Position numbers and translations under genes: made by a program. Below are positions 52,651 through 61,153 of a stretch of DNA of 64,000 bases, piece after piece. A model generated the notes under the pieces. That model was not told the DNA's origin, ran no database searches, and was given only the letters and a program-made list of their open reading frames with translations. Location of the stretch: positions 2,508,001 to 2,572,000 of the forward strand of contig NC_011365.1 in NCBI RefSeq assembly GCF_000021325.1, written 5' to 3'. Source of the stretch: Gluconacetobacter diazotrophicus PA1 5 (GTDB lineage Bacteria; Pseudomonadota; Alphaproteobacteria; Acetobacterales; Acetobacteraceae). Within the stretch, counting starts at the first letter, position 1. Each line of letters opens with the position of its first letter.

Positions 52651-52778
52651 GGGGGGATAACCTGCGTGGCCTTGCGCCCGGCCGAAGCGGCCCCTGTTGC
52701 CCGACGTTATGCCCATCGGCATAATCTCCATCAGGATTCTCCTTATGGCTGAATGAAAATTCCGGGACAGGTCACTTC

Positions 52779-53417
52779 ATGCATCACCCATCGACATCCC
52801 AATCCGAGAGCTCCGCACTCGCCTATATGCGGGCCAGGATGGCTGAAGCAGACAGCATGTTCAGGAATGGTCTCGCCGCTGCCGCGCAGCCTTCGGATAT
52901 CCTGAAACTTTCCAGGACTCTTCTAGATATTTGCACCGAAGTTTCCGACGGTCTCAACAGTATATGCAAGGTCAGCCCCGTGGCGTGCCGCAGTGGCTGC
53001 GACACCTGCTGCAGAAGCCTCATTCAGGTCAACCCGATTTTCGCGAGACTCGCACTGGATTACGCACGACGCACCTTCACCCCGGAACGTCTGGAGATGC
53101 TGCATCAGAGACTTCTGACAGACGTGACGTTCTGTCCTTTTCTGTTTGATGGTGCATGCTCGATATACGATCAACGCCCGATGGTCTGCCGCGGCTAATA
53201 CAGTTTCGACGTCGCACTGTGCCAGTCAGGAACGTTCTGCGAAAACGACCTGGGATACCAGGGAGATGAAGGGCATGCGGCGCATCAGTACAGGATTTTT
53301 CTTTTTGTTCTTGAAAAGCGCATCGAGGATATAGAAAGGGAATTCGGTATCGATCCGGGGCCGGTTTTTTTGCATGAAGCAGTACGCGCCCTGTGGGACG
53401 ATCCGCAAGAAGGGTGA
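52779..53417 (+). pseudogene. YkgJ-type cysteine-cluster protein gene interrupted by an in-frame TAA
   Basis: The first 139 codons show a zinc/iron-chelating cysteine cluster: C70, C74, C77, C78 (ACRSGCDTCC), C119 (FCPFL), C127 and C137 (RPMVCRG). TAA at 53196-53198 then stops translation, but the same frame stays open for 72 more codons (YSFDVALCQSGTFCEND onward, then FVLEKRIEDIEREFGID and HEAVRALWDDP) to TGA at 53415-53417. The sense reading after the stop looks like the family's continuation and restores a normal length of about 210 aa. Either a recent nonsense mutation or stop readthrough. Base composition is lower in GC than neighbouring genes, which hints at transfer. Confidence 0.72.
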
Positions 53418-53527
53418 ACGCTGGCCCGGCGGCCGAATATATCACTATGAAAAATGTATAAATATGATTTTTATGCATTTACTGGCGTTAAAATCCTGGC
53501 CATCATGTTTTTTGTGTGAAATATGAA

Positions 53528-55216
53528 ATGTGCGGTCGCGCCGACCGCCGGACGCCCGTTCCTGCCCCGTTCCCGCCCAGGAGGCCGACGCTGAGACCCG
53601 ATTGCTTTCCGGTGCTTTTCGCTGTTGCGGCCGTCGCGGCGGCAGGCCTGCCGTCCGCGCACGCGCAGGGCCCGCTTCGGGGCGGGGAACTGATCTATCT
53701 GGACCCCCAGGCGCATACCAACCTGTATCCCCCGGCGGCCGGCTTCTATCCCAACGGCGGAATCCTGGACCAGGTCACCGACCGGCTGACCTGGCAGAAC
53801 CCGCAGACGCTGGAAATCGAGCCCTGGCTGGCGCAATCCTGGTCCAGCAACGCCGACGATACCGAATACACCTTCCACCTGCGCCCGGGGGTGACGTTCT
53901 CGGACGGCACTCCGCTCGACGCGCGGGCCGTCGCCCTGAATTACGAAACCTACGGCAAGGGAAACCCGGCGCTTCATTTCCCGGTTTCCGAGGTCATTAA
54001 CAATTTCGACCATGCCGAAATCCTCGACCCGCTGACCGTCCGGTTTCATTTCACCCGTCCGTCGCCGGGCTTTCTCCAAGGCACGTCTGTCATCGGCTCG
54101 GGGATCGTCTCGCCCGCCACCCTGGCGCATCCGTTCGACCAACTGGGCGTCGGCACGCAGGTCGTCGGCTCGGGCCCGTTCGTGATCGTCCGCGACGTTC
54201 CGGGCAAGGAGGTCGATCTGGTGGCGCGGCGCGACTATGCCTGGCCCCCGGCCTCGCGCGCGGGGCAGACGCGCGCGTGGCTGGACGGCGTGAAGATCCT
54301 GGTAACGCCCGAGGACAGTATCCGCGTCGGCGCGCTGCTGGCGGGCCAGGCCGACCTGATCCGCCAGGTCGAGGCCTATGACGAGGAACAGGTCACCCTG
54401 GCCGGCTATCGCCTCTATGCCCCCTCGACGCGCGGGGTGAACACGGGGATCGCCTTCCGGCCGGACAATCCCCTGGTGGCGGATATCCGGGTGCGCGAGG
54501 CCCTGCTCCACGCCACCGACCGGCAGGAAATCGTCACCACGCTCTATTCCGCCAACTACCCCCTCGCGCGGTCGGTGCTGTCGGCCCGGGCCGCCGGCTT
54601 CCGCGACCTGTCCGACCGGCTGGGCTTCGATCCGCGGCGCGCCGCCCAATTGCTGGACGAAGCGGGCTGGCGCCTGGGGCCGGACGGGCTGCGCCATCGG
54701 GACGGGCAGACGCTCGCGCTGGGCATCCACATCTCGCAGCCGCATCCCCAGAACAGGACGATGCTGGAACTGCTGGCCCAGCAATGGCGCAGGGTCGGCG
54801 TCCAGCTGACCGTCATGTCCGGTTCGGCGGCGGGCGTCATCCTCGACAATCTGGACCCGACGCGCACCCCCGTCACGGTGTCCGAGGTCGGGCGCGCGGA
54901 CCCGGACGTGATGAAGAGCGAATTCTTCCCGTCCAACCGGGACACGCTTCTGCAAAAGGGCGGCCAGAGCGCCAAGGTGCGCGCATTCCGTGACGACCGG
55001 CTGGACGCGATGCTGCTGCAGGTCGCCTCGGACACCGACCGGCAGGACCGGCTGCGGCACCTGGGCGACGTTCAGGAGTATATCGTGCAAAACGCCTATA
55101 CGATCCCGATCTTCGAGGAACCCCAGGTCTATGCCGGGGCGCCCGGCGTCCACGGCGTCGGCTTCGAGGCCGTGGGCCGCCCCAGCTTCTACGGCATATG
55201 GCTGGACCGGCGATGA
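53528..55216 (+). CDS. ABC transporter substrate-binding protein, peptide/nickel type (KPN_01854 family)
   Basis: Periplasmic binding protein of the SBP_bac_5 family. After a long basic head a signal segment (FPVLFAVAAVAAAGLPSAHAQG) is seen; the GTG at 53516 is an alternative start. Domain markers: GGELIYLDPQAHTNLYPP, LTWQNPQTLEIEPWLAQSW, TFHLRPGVTFSDGTPLDARAVALNYE and YTIPIFEEPQVYA at the C-terminus. With the fused ATPase and the LLM monooxygenase behind it this matches the TIGR04028-type binding protein. The ligand is not a confirmed peptide. First gene of a coupled ABC operon. Confidence 0.87.
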   Translation: MCGRADRRTPVPAPFPPRRPTLRPDCFPVLFAVAAVAAAGLPSAHAQGPLRGGELIYLDPQAHTNLYPPAAGFYPNGGILDQVTDRLTWQNPQTLEIEPWLAQSWSSNADDTEYTFHLRPGVTFSDGTPLDARAVALNYETYGKGNPALHFPVSEVINNFDHAEILDPLTVRFHFTRPSPGFLQGTSVIGSGIVSPATLAHPFDQLGVGTQVVGSGPFVIVRDVPGKEVDLVARRDYAWPPASRAGQTRAWLDGVKILVTPEDSIRVGALLAGQADLIRQVEAYDEEQVTLAGYRLYAPSTRGVNTGIAFRPDNPLVADIRVREALLHATDRQEIVTTLYSANYPLARSVLSARAAGFRDLSDRLGFDPRRAAQLLDEAGWRLGPDGLRHRDGQTLALGIHISQPHPQNRTMLELLAQQWRRVGVQLTVMSGSAAGVILDNLDPTRTPVTVSEVGRADPDVMKSEFFPSNRDTLLQKGGQSAKVRAFRDDRLDAMLLQVASDTDRQDRLRHLGDVQEYIVQNAYTIPIFEEPQVYAGAPGVHGVGFEAVGRPSFYGIWLDRR

Positions 55217-56202
55217 CGCGCGTCCTGCCGATGGCGTGGTCCGGCCTGGTGGGCGGGGGCATGGCGGCGCGCCTGGCCGGCCGCGTCGGCCACGCGCTGC
55301 TGGTGCTGTGGGGCGCGTTCACGCTCACCTTCATCCTGCTGCAGGTGCTGCCGGGCGATGCCGTCATGATCCGCTTCATGGACCCCGAACTCGGCCTGTC
55401 GCCCGCGCAGATCGACGCGATCCGCCTATCCTACGGCGTCGGAACGTCGCCGCTGGCGCAATATGTCCACACGCTGGGGCAGATGCTGCGCGGAAATTTC
55501 GGCTATTCGGTGCAGCTTGGCGTGCCGGTCGCGTCCCTGCTGGAAAACGCGCTGCCGGTCACGCTCCGCCTGGCCGTCTGCGGCTTCGTCGCGGCGGTGC
55601 TGTGGACCTTCGCCGTCGCCGTGGCCGCCAACCTGCTGCCCTGGGCGTGGATGCGCCGGCTGGCCCGGGCCGTGCCCGGCCTGTGGGGCGCGATGCCGCT
55701 GTACTGGTCGGGTATCTTGGTCATCCAGGTCGTGTCGTTCCGCCTGCACCTGATCCCGGTGATCGGCGTGGGACCGTGGAAGGGGATGATCCTGCCCGCC
55801 CTGGCCGTCAGCCTGCCGATCGCGGCGCCGCTGGCGCAGATCCTGCTGCGGCACATCGACGAGGCCGGGGCGCTGCCGTTCGCCACCGTCGCCCGCGCCA
55901 AGGGGGCCAGCCTGGCCTGGGTGTTCTGGCGGCACATCGTTCCCAACGCGATCCTGCCCTTCCTGACGATGGGCGGCCTCGTCTTCGGCGAACTGCTGGC
56001 CGGCGCGGTGGTGACCGAGACGATCTTCGGGCTGGACGGCATCGGCCAGCTGACCCGCCAGGCCGTCGCCGGGCAGGATCTCGCGGTCCTGCAGGCGGTG
56101 GTCATGATCTCGGCGGCGGCCTATGTCAGCATCAACCTGGTCGTGGACCTGCTGTATCCGGTGTTGAACCCGACCCTGCGCCATCGGACCCGCGCGCCAT
56201 GA
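55213..56202 (+). CDS. ABC transporter permease, DppB-like
   Basis: A 329-aa inner-membrane permease with six hydrophobic segments. DppB/OppB signatures: LTFILLQVLPGDAVMIRFMD, the periplasmic domain ending LRGNFGYSVQLGVPVASLL and the EAA loop FATVARAKGASLAWVFWRHIVPNAILP. The ATG at 55213 overlaps the binding-protein stop by 4 bp and is preferred to a start 15 bp upstream. Confidence 0.9.
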   Translation: MTRVLPMAWSGLVGGGMAARLAGRVGHALLVLWGAFTLTFILLQVLPGDAVMIRFMDPELGLSPAQIDAIRLSYGVGTSPLAQYVHTLGQMLRGNFGYSVQLGVPVASLLENALPVTLRLAVCGFVAAVLWTFAVAVAANLLPWAWMRRLARAVPGLWGAMPLYWSGILVIQVVSFRLHLIPVIGVGPWKGMILPALAVSLPIAAPLAQILLRHIDEAGALPFATVARAKGASLAWVFWRHIVPNAILPFLTMGGLVFGELLAGAVVTETIFGLDGIGQLTRQAVAGQDLAVLQAVVMISAAAYVSINLVVDLLYPVLNPTLRHRTRAP

Positions 56203-57014
56203 GGGTGCCCGCGCGACCCGGGGCCGCGCTGGCGGCGTCCTGGCTGCTGCTGGGCCTGCTGCTGGCCATGGTGGCCGACCCGGCCCTGTTCACCCGCTAC
56301 AGCGCCACGGCGGGGGCCGCGGTCGAACATCTGCGCGCGCCCGGCGGGGCGCACTGGTTCGGCACCGACCAGCTCGGGCGGGACGTGTTCGCCCGGATCG
56401 TCTACGGCGCCCATCATACGCTGCCGGCCGCGCTGCTGGCGGTGGCGACGGGCTTGGTGTGCGGCACCTTCATCGGCGCCCTGGCGGGTGCCGCGGGCGG
56501 GCGGATCGATGCCGCGCTGACCGGCCTGATGGACGTCCTGATGGCGATCCCCGAACTGCTGATGTCGCTGACCATCGTGATCCTGCTTGGGTTCGGCACG
56601 TTCCATGCCGCCATTGCCGTGGGGGTCGGCCAGATCGCCGGCTTCGCCCGCATCGTGCGGGCCGACGTGACGCGGGTCGGCGCCATGACGTTCGTCGAGG
56701 CCGCGCGCGGCAGCGGCGCCACCTTCGCCGGCCTGCTGTGGCGGCACATCCTGCCCAACTGCGCGGCGTCGATCCTGGGCCTGTCGGTGCTGCGCTACAG
56801 CACCGCGATCCTGTCGATCGCCACCCTCGGCTTCCTCGGCTACGGCGCGCCGCCGCCGGCGCCGGAATGGGGGCTGATGATTGCGGAAGGCCGCGACTAC
56901 CTGACCACGGCATGGTGGATGACGACCTTCCCCGGCCTCGCCGTGCTGCTGGTCGCCCTGGCCGTCAACCGGATCAGCCGCACCCTGGCCGATCCGTCCG
57001 GCCCGCGCCCATGA
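56199..57014 (+). CDS. ABC transporter permease, DppC-like
   Basis: A 271-aa permease: HWFGTDQLGRDVFARIVYGAHHTL, the DppC/OppC hallmark, then five to six hydrophobic segments and the EAA loop FVEAARGSGATFAGLLWRHILPN. Its ATG overlaps the DppB-like stop by 4 bp. Slightly short at the N-terminus compared with DppC, where the first segment is usually preceded by about 20 extra residues. Confidence 0.9.
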   Translation: MRVPARPGAALAASWLLLGLLLAMVADPALFTRYSATAGAAVEHLRAPGGAHWFGTDQLGRDVFARIVYGAHHTLPAALLAVATGLVCGTFIGALAGAAGGRIDAALTGLMDVLMAIPELLMSLTIVILLGFGTFHAAIAVGVGQIAGFARIVRADVTRVGAMTFVEAARGSGATFAGLLWRHILPNCAASILGLSVLRYSTAILSIATLGFLGYGAPPPAPEWGLMIAEGRDYLTTAWWMTTFPGLAVLLVALAVNRISRTLADPSGPRP

Positions 57015-58636
57015 GCCCGATACCCATGAATACCGTGCTGGAGGTCGAGGACCTGCGTATCGCCTACCACGGCAAAACGGTGGTGCACGGCGTATCGTTC
57101 CAGGCGGCGAGGGGGGAGACGACCGCCCTGATCGGGGAATCGGGCTCGGGAAAATCCACCATCGCCCGCGCCATCATCGGCCTCATGCCCCGATCCGCCC
57201 GCCTGGAATCCGGGGCCATCCGGCTTTTGGGCGACACGCTGACCGGCCGGCCGCCGCGCACGCTGGACGCCATGCGCGGGCGGCGCATCGGCTTCGTGCC
57301 GCAGGACCCGTCCAACTCGCTCGATCCCGTGGCCACCATCGGCGCCCATATCGGCGAGATGTTCCGCCTGCATACCGCCCTGCCGCGCGGCGAAATCCGC
57401 GAACGCGTGCTGGCGCTGCTGGAGCGCGTGGGCCTGTCGGACCCCGTGCTCCGCTACGGGCAGTATCCGCATGAACTGTCCGGCGGCATGCGCCAGCGGG
57501 TGCTGATCGCCGCCGCGGTCGCGCTGAACCCGGACCTGATCGTGGCCGACGAACCGACCAGCGCGCTGGACGTGACGGTGCAGCGGCAGATTCTCGACCT
57601 GCTGGACAGCCTGCGGGCGGAACACGGCACGTCCATCCTGCTGATCACCCACGACCTGGCCATCGCGAAGGACCGCGCCCGCGCCACCGTGGTCCTGAAG
57701 GACGGCCGGATCGCCGAGGGCGGCGACACGCCGGCCCTCTTCGCCGCCCCCCGGTCGGAATACACGAAACGCCTGATGGCCGACCTGCCGGTGTTCGCGC
57801 GCCGCCCGGCCCCGCCCGCGCCGCCGCCGACGGACACCGCCATCGCGGTCCAGGTGTCGGGCCTGTCCGTGTCCTATCCCGCCGGCCGGCACCCGGCACG
57901 CCTGGCCGTCGATTCGGTCTCGTTTGGCGTGCGGGCCGGCACGACCCACGCCATCGTCGGTGAATCCGGGTCGGGAAAGACGACGATCCTGCGCTGCCTG
58001 ACCGGCCTGCTCGCGCCCCGATCCGGCACGATCCTGATCGAGGGCCAGGATATCGCCCATGCGCGCGGGCCGGCCCGGCGCGCCATGCTGCGCCATGTCC
58101 AGCTCGTCTACCAGAATCCCTGGGCGTCCCTCGATCCCCGGCAGAGCGTGCGCGACATCATCGCGGAACCGCTACGCAATTTCGCGATCGGTGCCCCCGC
58201 CGGACGCCGCGCGCATGCGGCGGCGATGCTGGACCGCGTCCATCTGCCGCGCACCCTGCTCGACCGCCGGCCCGCCGAACTGTCCGGCGGCCAGTGCCAG
58301 CGCGTGGCCCTGGCCCGGGCGCTGGTGATCGCGCCGCGCATCCTGGTCCTGGACGAGGTCGTGTCCGCGCTCGACGTGACGGTGCAGGCCCGGATTCTGG
58401 ATCTTCTGGTCGAACTTCGGAAAGATCTCGGCCTGACCTACGTCTTCGTCTCGCACGACCTGGCGGTGGTTCGCCAGATCGCCGACACGGTATCGGTGAT
58501 CCGCCACGGCAGGCAGGTCGAAAGCGGCCCGGCGGAGACCGTCTTCGGTGCCCCCTCCGACGCCTATACCAAAATCCTGATCGCCGCCATTCCCGGCCAG
58601 GGAAACGCGGCATCCCTTCATCTGCAGGAGACATGA
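57011..58636 (+). CDS. ABC transporter ATPase, fused DppD-DppF type (two nucleotide-binding domains)
   Basis: A 541-aa protein with two complete ATPase domains. First: Walker A 42-50 (GESGSGKST), signature LSGGMRQRV (156-164), Walker [13 protein letters not shown]. Second: Walker A 317-325 (GESGSGKTT), signature LSGGQCQRV (424-432), Walker [12 protein letters not shown], in which the usual DEPTS is DEVVS but the catalytic Glu is kept. A Pro-rich linker (about 262-275) joins them. It forms a heterotetramer-like transporter with the two permeases. Overlaps the DppC-like gene by 4 bp. Confidence 0.92.
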   Translation: MSPIPMNTVLEVEDLRIAYHGKTVVHGVSFQAARGETTALIGESGSGKSTIARAIIGLMPRSARLESGAIRLLGDTLTGRPPRTLDAMRGRRIGFVPQDPSNSLDPVATIGAHIGEMFRLHTALPRGEIRERVLALLERVGLSDPVLRYGQYPHELSGGMRQRVLIAAAVALNPDLIVADEPTSALDVTVQRQILDLLDSLRAEHGTSILLITHDLAIAKDRARATVVLKDGRIAEGGDTPALFAAPRSEYTKRLMADLPVFARRPAPPAPPPTDTAIAVQVSGLSVSYPAGRHPARLAVDSVSFGVRAGTTHAIVGESGSGKTTILRCLTGLLAPRSGTILIEGQDIAHARGPARRAMLRHVQLVYQNPWASLDPRQSVRDIIAEPLRNFAIGAPAGRRAHAAAMLDRVHLPRTLLDRRPAELSGGQCQRVALARALVIAPRILVLDEVVSALDVTVQARILDLLVELRKDLGLTYVFVSHDLAVVRQIADTVSVIRHGRQVESGPAETVFGAPSDAYTKILIAAIPGQGNAASLHLQET

Positions 58637-58640
58637 CGCG

Positions 58641-59672
58641 ATGACCGCATCCAGCGCCCCCACCTTCGCCTTCTTCACCCGTCTTCTGGACGACGGCGAC
58701 GCCCTGACGCGCTACCGGCTGGCGACGGAACAGATCATGCATGCCGAACGGTACGGATTTTCCACGGCGTGGGTCGCCCAGCACCATTTCCACCCCGACC
58801 AGGGCGGCCTGCCGTCCCCCTTCGTCTTCCTGGCCAACCTCGCCGCGAAGACCGCGACGATCCGGCTGGGTACCGGCATCGTGACGCTGCCCATGGAAAA
58901 CCCGATCCGGGTCGCGGAAGACGCCATCGTTCTCGATCTTCTCAGCGACAACCGGCTGGAATTCGGGGTCGGCCCCGGCGGCACGTCCGAAAGCTTCGAG
59001 GCCTTCGGCCTCGACGGCGCGCGGCGCACCCCGATCATGGAGGACAACCTGGCCATCGTGCGCGATGCCCTGCGCGGGCAGCCGTTTCGCGGCGGCGCGG
59101 TGCTGTATCCGCCGGGGCAGGCGATCGGCGCGCGCATCTGGCAGGCCACGTTCTCCACCCACGGGGGCGCGCGCGCGGCGCGCGCCGGGGACGGGCTGAT
59201 GCTGTCCCGCACCCAGCCCCGCCCCGACGGCGCGGCCGGGGACGGGGGCCATATCCCGCTGTCCGATATCCAGACCCCGATCGTCGATGCCTACCTCGCC
59301 GCCCTGCCGTCGGGAACCGCGCCCCGGGTCCTGGCGTCGCGCAGCGTGCTGGTGGCCGACGACCGCCAGACGGCCCTGGACCTGGCCCTGGCCGGCGCGC
59401 GCCGCTTCCTCGCCACCGAGGCCCGCGCGGCCGCGTGGAAGGACGCCCCGGTGCCGGATACGCCGGAGGCGCTGATCCGGGCGCTGGACCTGCATGTCGG
59501 CACGCCGGACGACGTCGTCCGGTCGCTGTCGGCCGACACGGTCCTGGGACGTGCGAGCGAAATCGCCTTCCAGGTCCATCCGATCGATCCGCCCCATGCG
59601 GTAACGCTGCGGTCGATCGAACTGATCGCGCGCGCGGTCGCGCCGGCCCTGGGGCTGCGGCCCGCGCGGTAA
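58641..59672 (+). CDS. LLM-class FMN-dependent monooxygenase (KPN_01858 family)
   Basis: A bacterial luciferase-like TIM-barrel flavoprotein, 343 aa: AERYGFSTAWVAQHHFHPDQGGLPSPFVFLANLAAKTATIRLGTGIVTLPMENPIRVAEDAIVLDLLSDNRLEFGVGPGG and FQVHPIDP near the end. AGGAGA lies 11 nt before the ATG; the gap to the ATPase is 4 bp. It uses reduced FMN from a partner and oxygen. It belongs to the set conserved with the KPN_01854 binding protein; substrate unknown. Confidence 0.88.
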   Translation: MTASSAPTFAFFTRLLDDGDALTRYRLATEQIMHAERYGFSTAWVAQHHFHPDQGGLPSPFVFLANLAAKTATIRLGTGIVTLPMENPIRVAEDAIVLDLLSDNRLEFGVGPGGTSESFEAFGLDGARRTPIMEDNLAIVRDALRGQPFRGGAVLYPPGQAIGARIWQATFSTHGGARAARAGDGLMLSRTQPRPDGAAGDGGHIPLSDIQTPIVDAYLAALPSGTAPRVLASRSVLVADDRQTALDLALAGARRFLATEARAAAWKDAPVPDTPEALIRALDLHVGTPDDVVRSLSADTVLGRASEIAFQVHPIDPPHAVTLRSIELIARAVAPALGLRPAR

Positions 59673-59703
59673 TCGCGGGGCCGCCCCGATCCGGGTACGC
59701 CGA

Positions 59704-60336
59704 TCAGGCGTCCCGGTCGGACCCCGTCTTCCCGGACGGGAAGCCGAGCGACAGCATCAGCCGGTTGGCCCAGTTGAAGAAGGATGCGGAATTGATCAGG
59801 TCGAGGATGGCGGCGTCATCGAAGCCCGCCTCGCGAAGGGCCGCGACATGCACTGCGGAAAATTCAACCGGCGTTGCGGAGAGCCGTTCCGCGGTTTCGG
59901 CCGTCAGCAGCCATGGCGCCGGCGCGTCCGCCGGAAGCGTTCCGTCGCGCAGAAGGGCGGCGATCGTTTCATGGTCGCCGCCCTGCAGTTCGGAAAAGCG
60001 CGCATGGACCGACGCGCAGAAGATGCAGCCGTTGAAGCGCGACACCGCCACCGCCGCCAGTTCCCGTTCCCGGCGCGGCAGGCCGCCGTCGGTATTGTAG
60101 AAAATGTCCTTGTCGCTGCGGGTCCGCGCACCAAGAATGTCCGGATCGCGCGCCAGCAGCATGAAATAGGGCGATTTGGCACGCGCGGCATCGACCAGCC
60201 CGTCGCGGTGCCGCTCGGTCAGTTCGCTTTCGGGCAGCGGGTCCAGCCATGGGGTCCAGTCGAGTTCGGCGAAGGTGAATTCCGCCGGTTCGCCCACGCC
60301 CTGCGCCCGTCGGGTGTGTCGTGCGTCGCTCATCAT
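59704..60336 (-). CDS. Alkylhydroperoxidase-domain protein (AhpD-like, Avi_7169 family)
   Basis: A 210-aa helical protein with an AhpD/carboxymuconolactone-decarboxylase domain. The redox motif CIFCASVHARFSEL contains the Cys-x-x-Cys and His of AhpD, so peroxidase or thiol-reductase chemistry is possible. It starts in a 4-bp overlap with the preceding CMD gene and is convergent with the LLM monooxygenase. It fits the TIGR04030 group that travels with this ABC/LLM set. Confidence 0.87.
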   Translation of the reverse strand: MMSDARHTRRAQGVGEPAEFTFAELDWTPWLDPLPESELTERHRDGLVDAARAKSPYFMLLARDPDILGARTRSDKDIFYNTDGGLPRRERELAAVAVSRFNGCIFCASVHARFSELQGGDHETIAALLRDGTLPADAPAPWLLTAETAERLSATPVEFSAVHVAALREAGFDDAAILDLINSASFFNWANRLMLSLGFPSGKTGSDRDA

Positions 60337-60977
60337 GCGTTCTCCTTGTGGGCAGCCGGCGCCGGGCCGGCATCCTTCAGCACGGACAGTCCGTGAATGA
60401 CCCTGATCTGGAAGGCCAGGAACGAGACAAGCTGCGACAGGGTGACGATTCCCGAATCGGTCCAGCCCGCATCACGCAATGTCTCGATCGCCGCCTGCCG
60501 TGCGTCGCGCGGGTGGAACACCAGCAGGTGCGCGTGGCTGAAGGCGGCGGCCAGCCGCGCGCCCAGTCCCTCGGCCGGCGCATCGAAGACGATGCCCGAC
60601 AGGTTTTCCGCCGACAGCGTCCCGGCCGGATAATGGCCATAGGGGCCGCGCGTCCTGGCCCGGTCCAGCAGCGCCTCGATCGCGGCCAGGTGGGCCGCGC
60701 CCCCGGGCAGGCCGCGCAGCACGGCGGCATAGAAATCATGGACCGGCCGATGGCCGTGCAGGCCGGCCACGAACACGGCCAGGCCGCGCCGTTCCAGCAC
60801 CGAGACCTCGCCCGCATCCTCGGGCGCGAACAGCACCAGGGCGCTGCGCTGCGCATTGTCGCGCAACACGCGCCGCCGCTCCCGCAGGGCGTCCAGCCAC
60901 GATCCTTTCGGAATTCCCACGATATGATCGATAACGTCCGGCACATGCGCCAGATCGACGATTGGTCCCGAAGACAT
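60333..60977 (-). CDS. CMD-domain protein (Avi_7170 family)
   Basis: A 214-aa AhpD/CMD-fold protein in the TIGR04029-like group. The N-terminus has DLAHVPDVIDHIVGIPKGSWLDALRERRRVLRDNAQ and the C-terminus LVSFLAFQIRVIHGLSVL. It lacks the Cys-x-x-Cys of its partner. A GGGGAGAGGA ribosome site precedes the ATG at 60977. Translationally coupled to the Avi_7169-type gene and divergent from TonB receptor 3. Probably forms a complex with the next protein. Confidence 0.85.
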   Translation of the reverse strand: MSSGPIVDLAHVPDVIDHIVGIPKGSWLDALRERRRVLRDNAQRSALVLFAPEDAGEVSVLERRGLAVFVAGLHGHRPVHDFYAAVLRGLPGGAAHLAAIEALLDRARTRGPYGHYPAGTLSAENLSGIVFDAPAEGLGARLAAAFSHAHLLVFHPRDARQAAIETLRDAGWTDSGIVTLSQLVSFLAFQIRVIHGLSVLKDAGPAPAAHKENA

Positions 60978-61153
60978 GTCCTCTCCCCCGACTGAAGCCT
61001 CTATATACACATTATATAGCGTGATTACAAAAATCAAACAAACATAAAGTATTTTATTGACGGAACGATAACGTCATGAGAGACATGATTGTGAATAAAT
61101 AAAACAACTAAAAATTATCGTTGATTTGGAATCCCGTTGATGAGGCGATCGAG
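60978..61153. promoter_or_regulatory. Divergent promoter region with a 19-bp AT palindrome
   Basis: CTATATA (61001-61007), spacer CACAT, TATATAG (61013-61019) is a perfect inverted repeat 24 bp upstream of the CMD gene and 135 bp upstream of TonB receptor 3. A weaker pair TGACG (61058-61062)/CGTCA (61072-61076) follows. The whole region is AT-rich. Dimeric repressor sites overlapping both promoters are likely. Confidence 0.5.
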
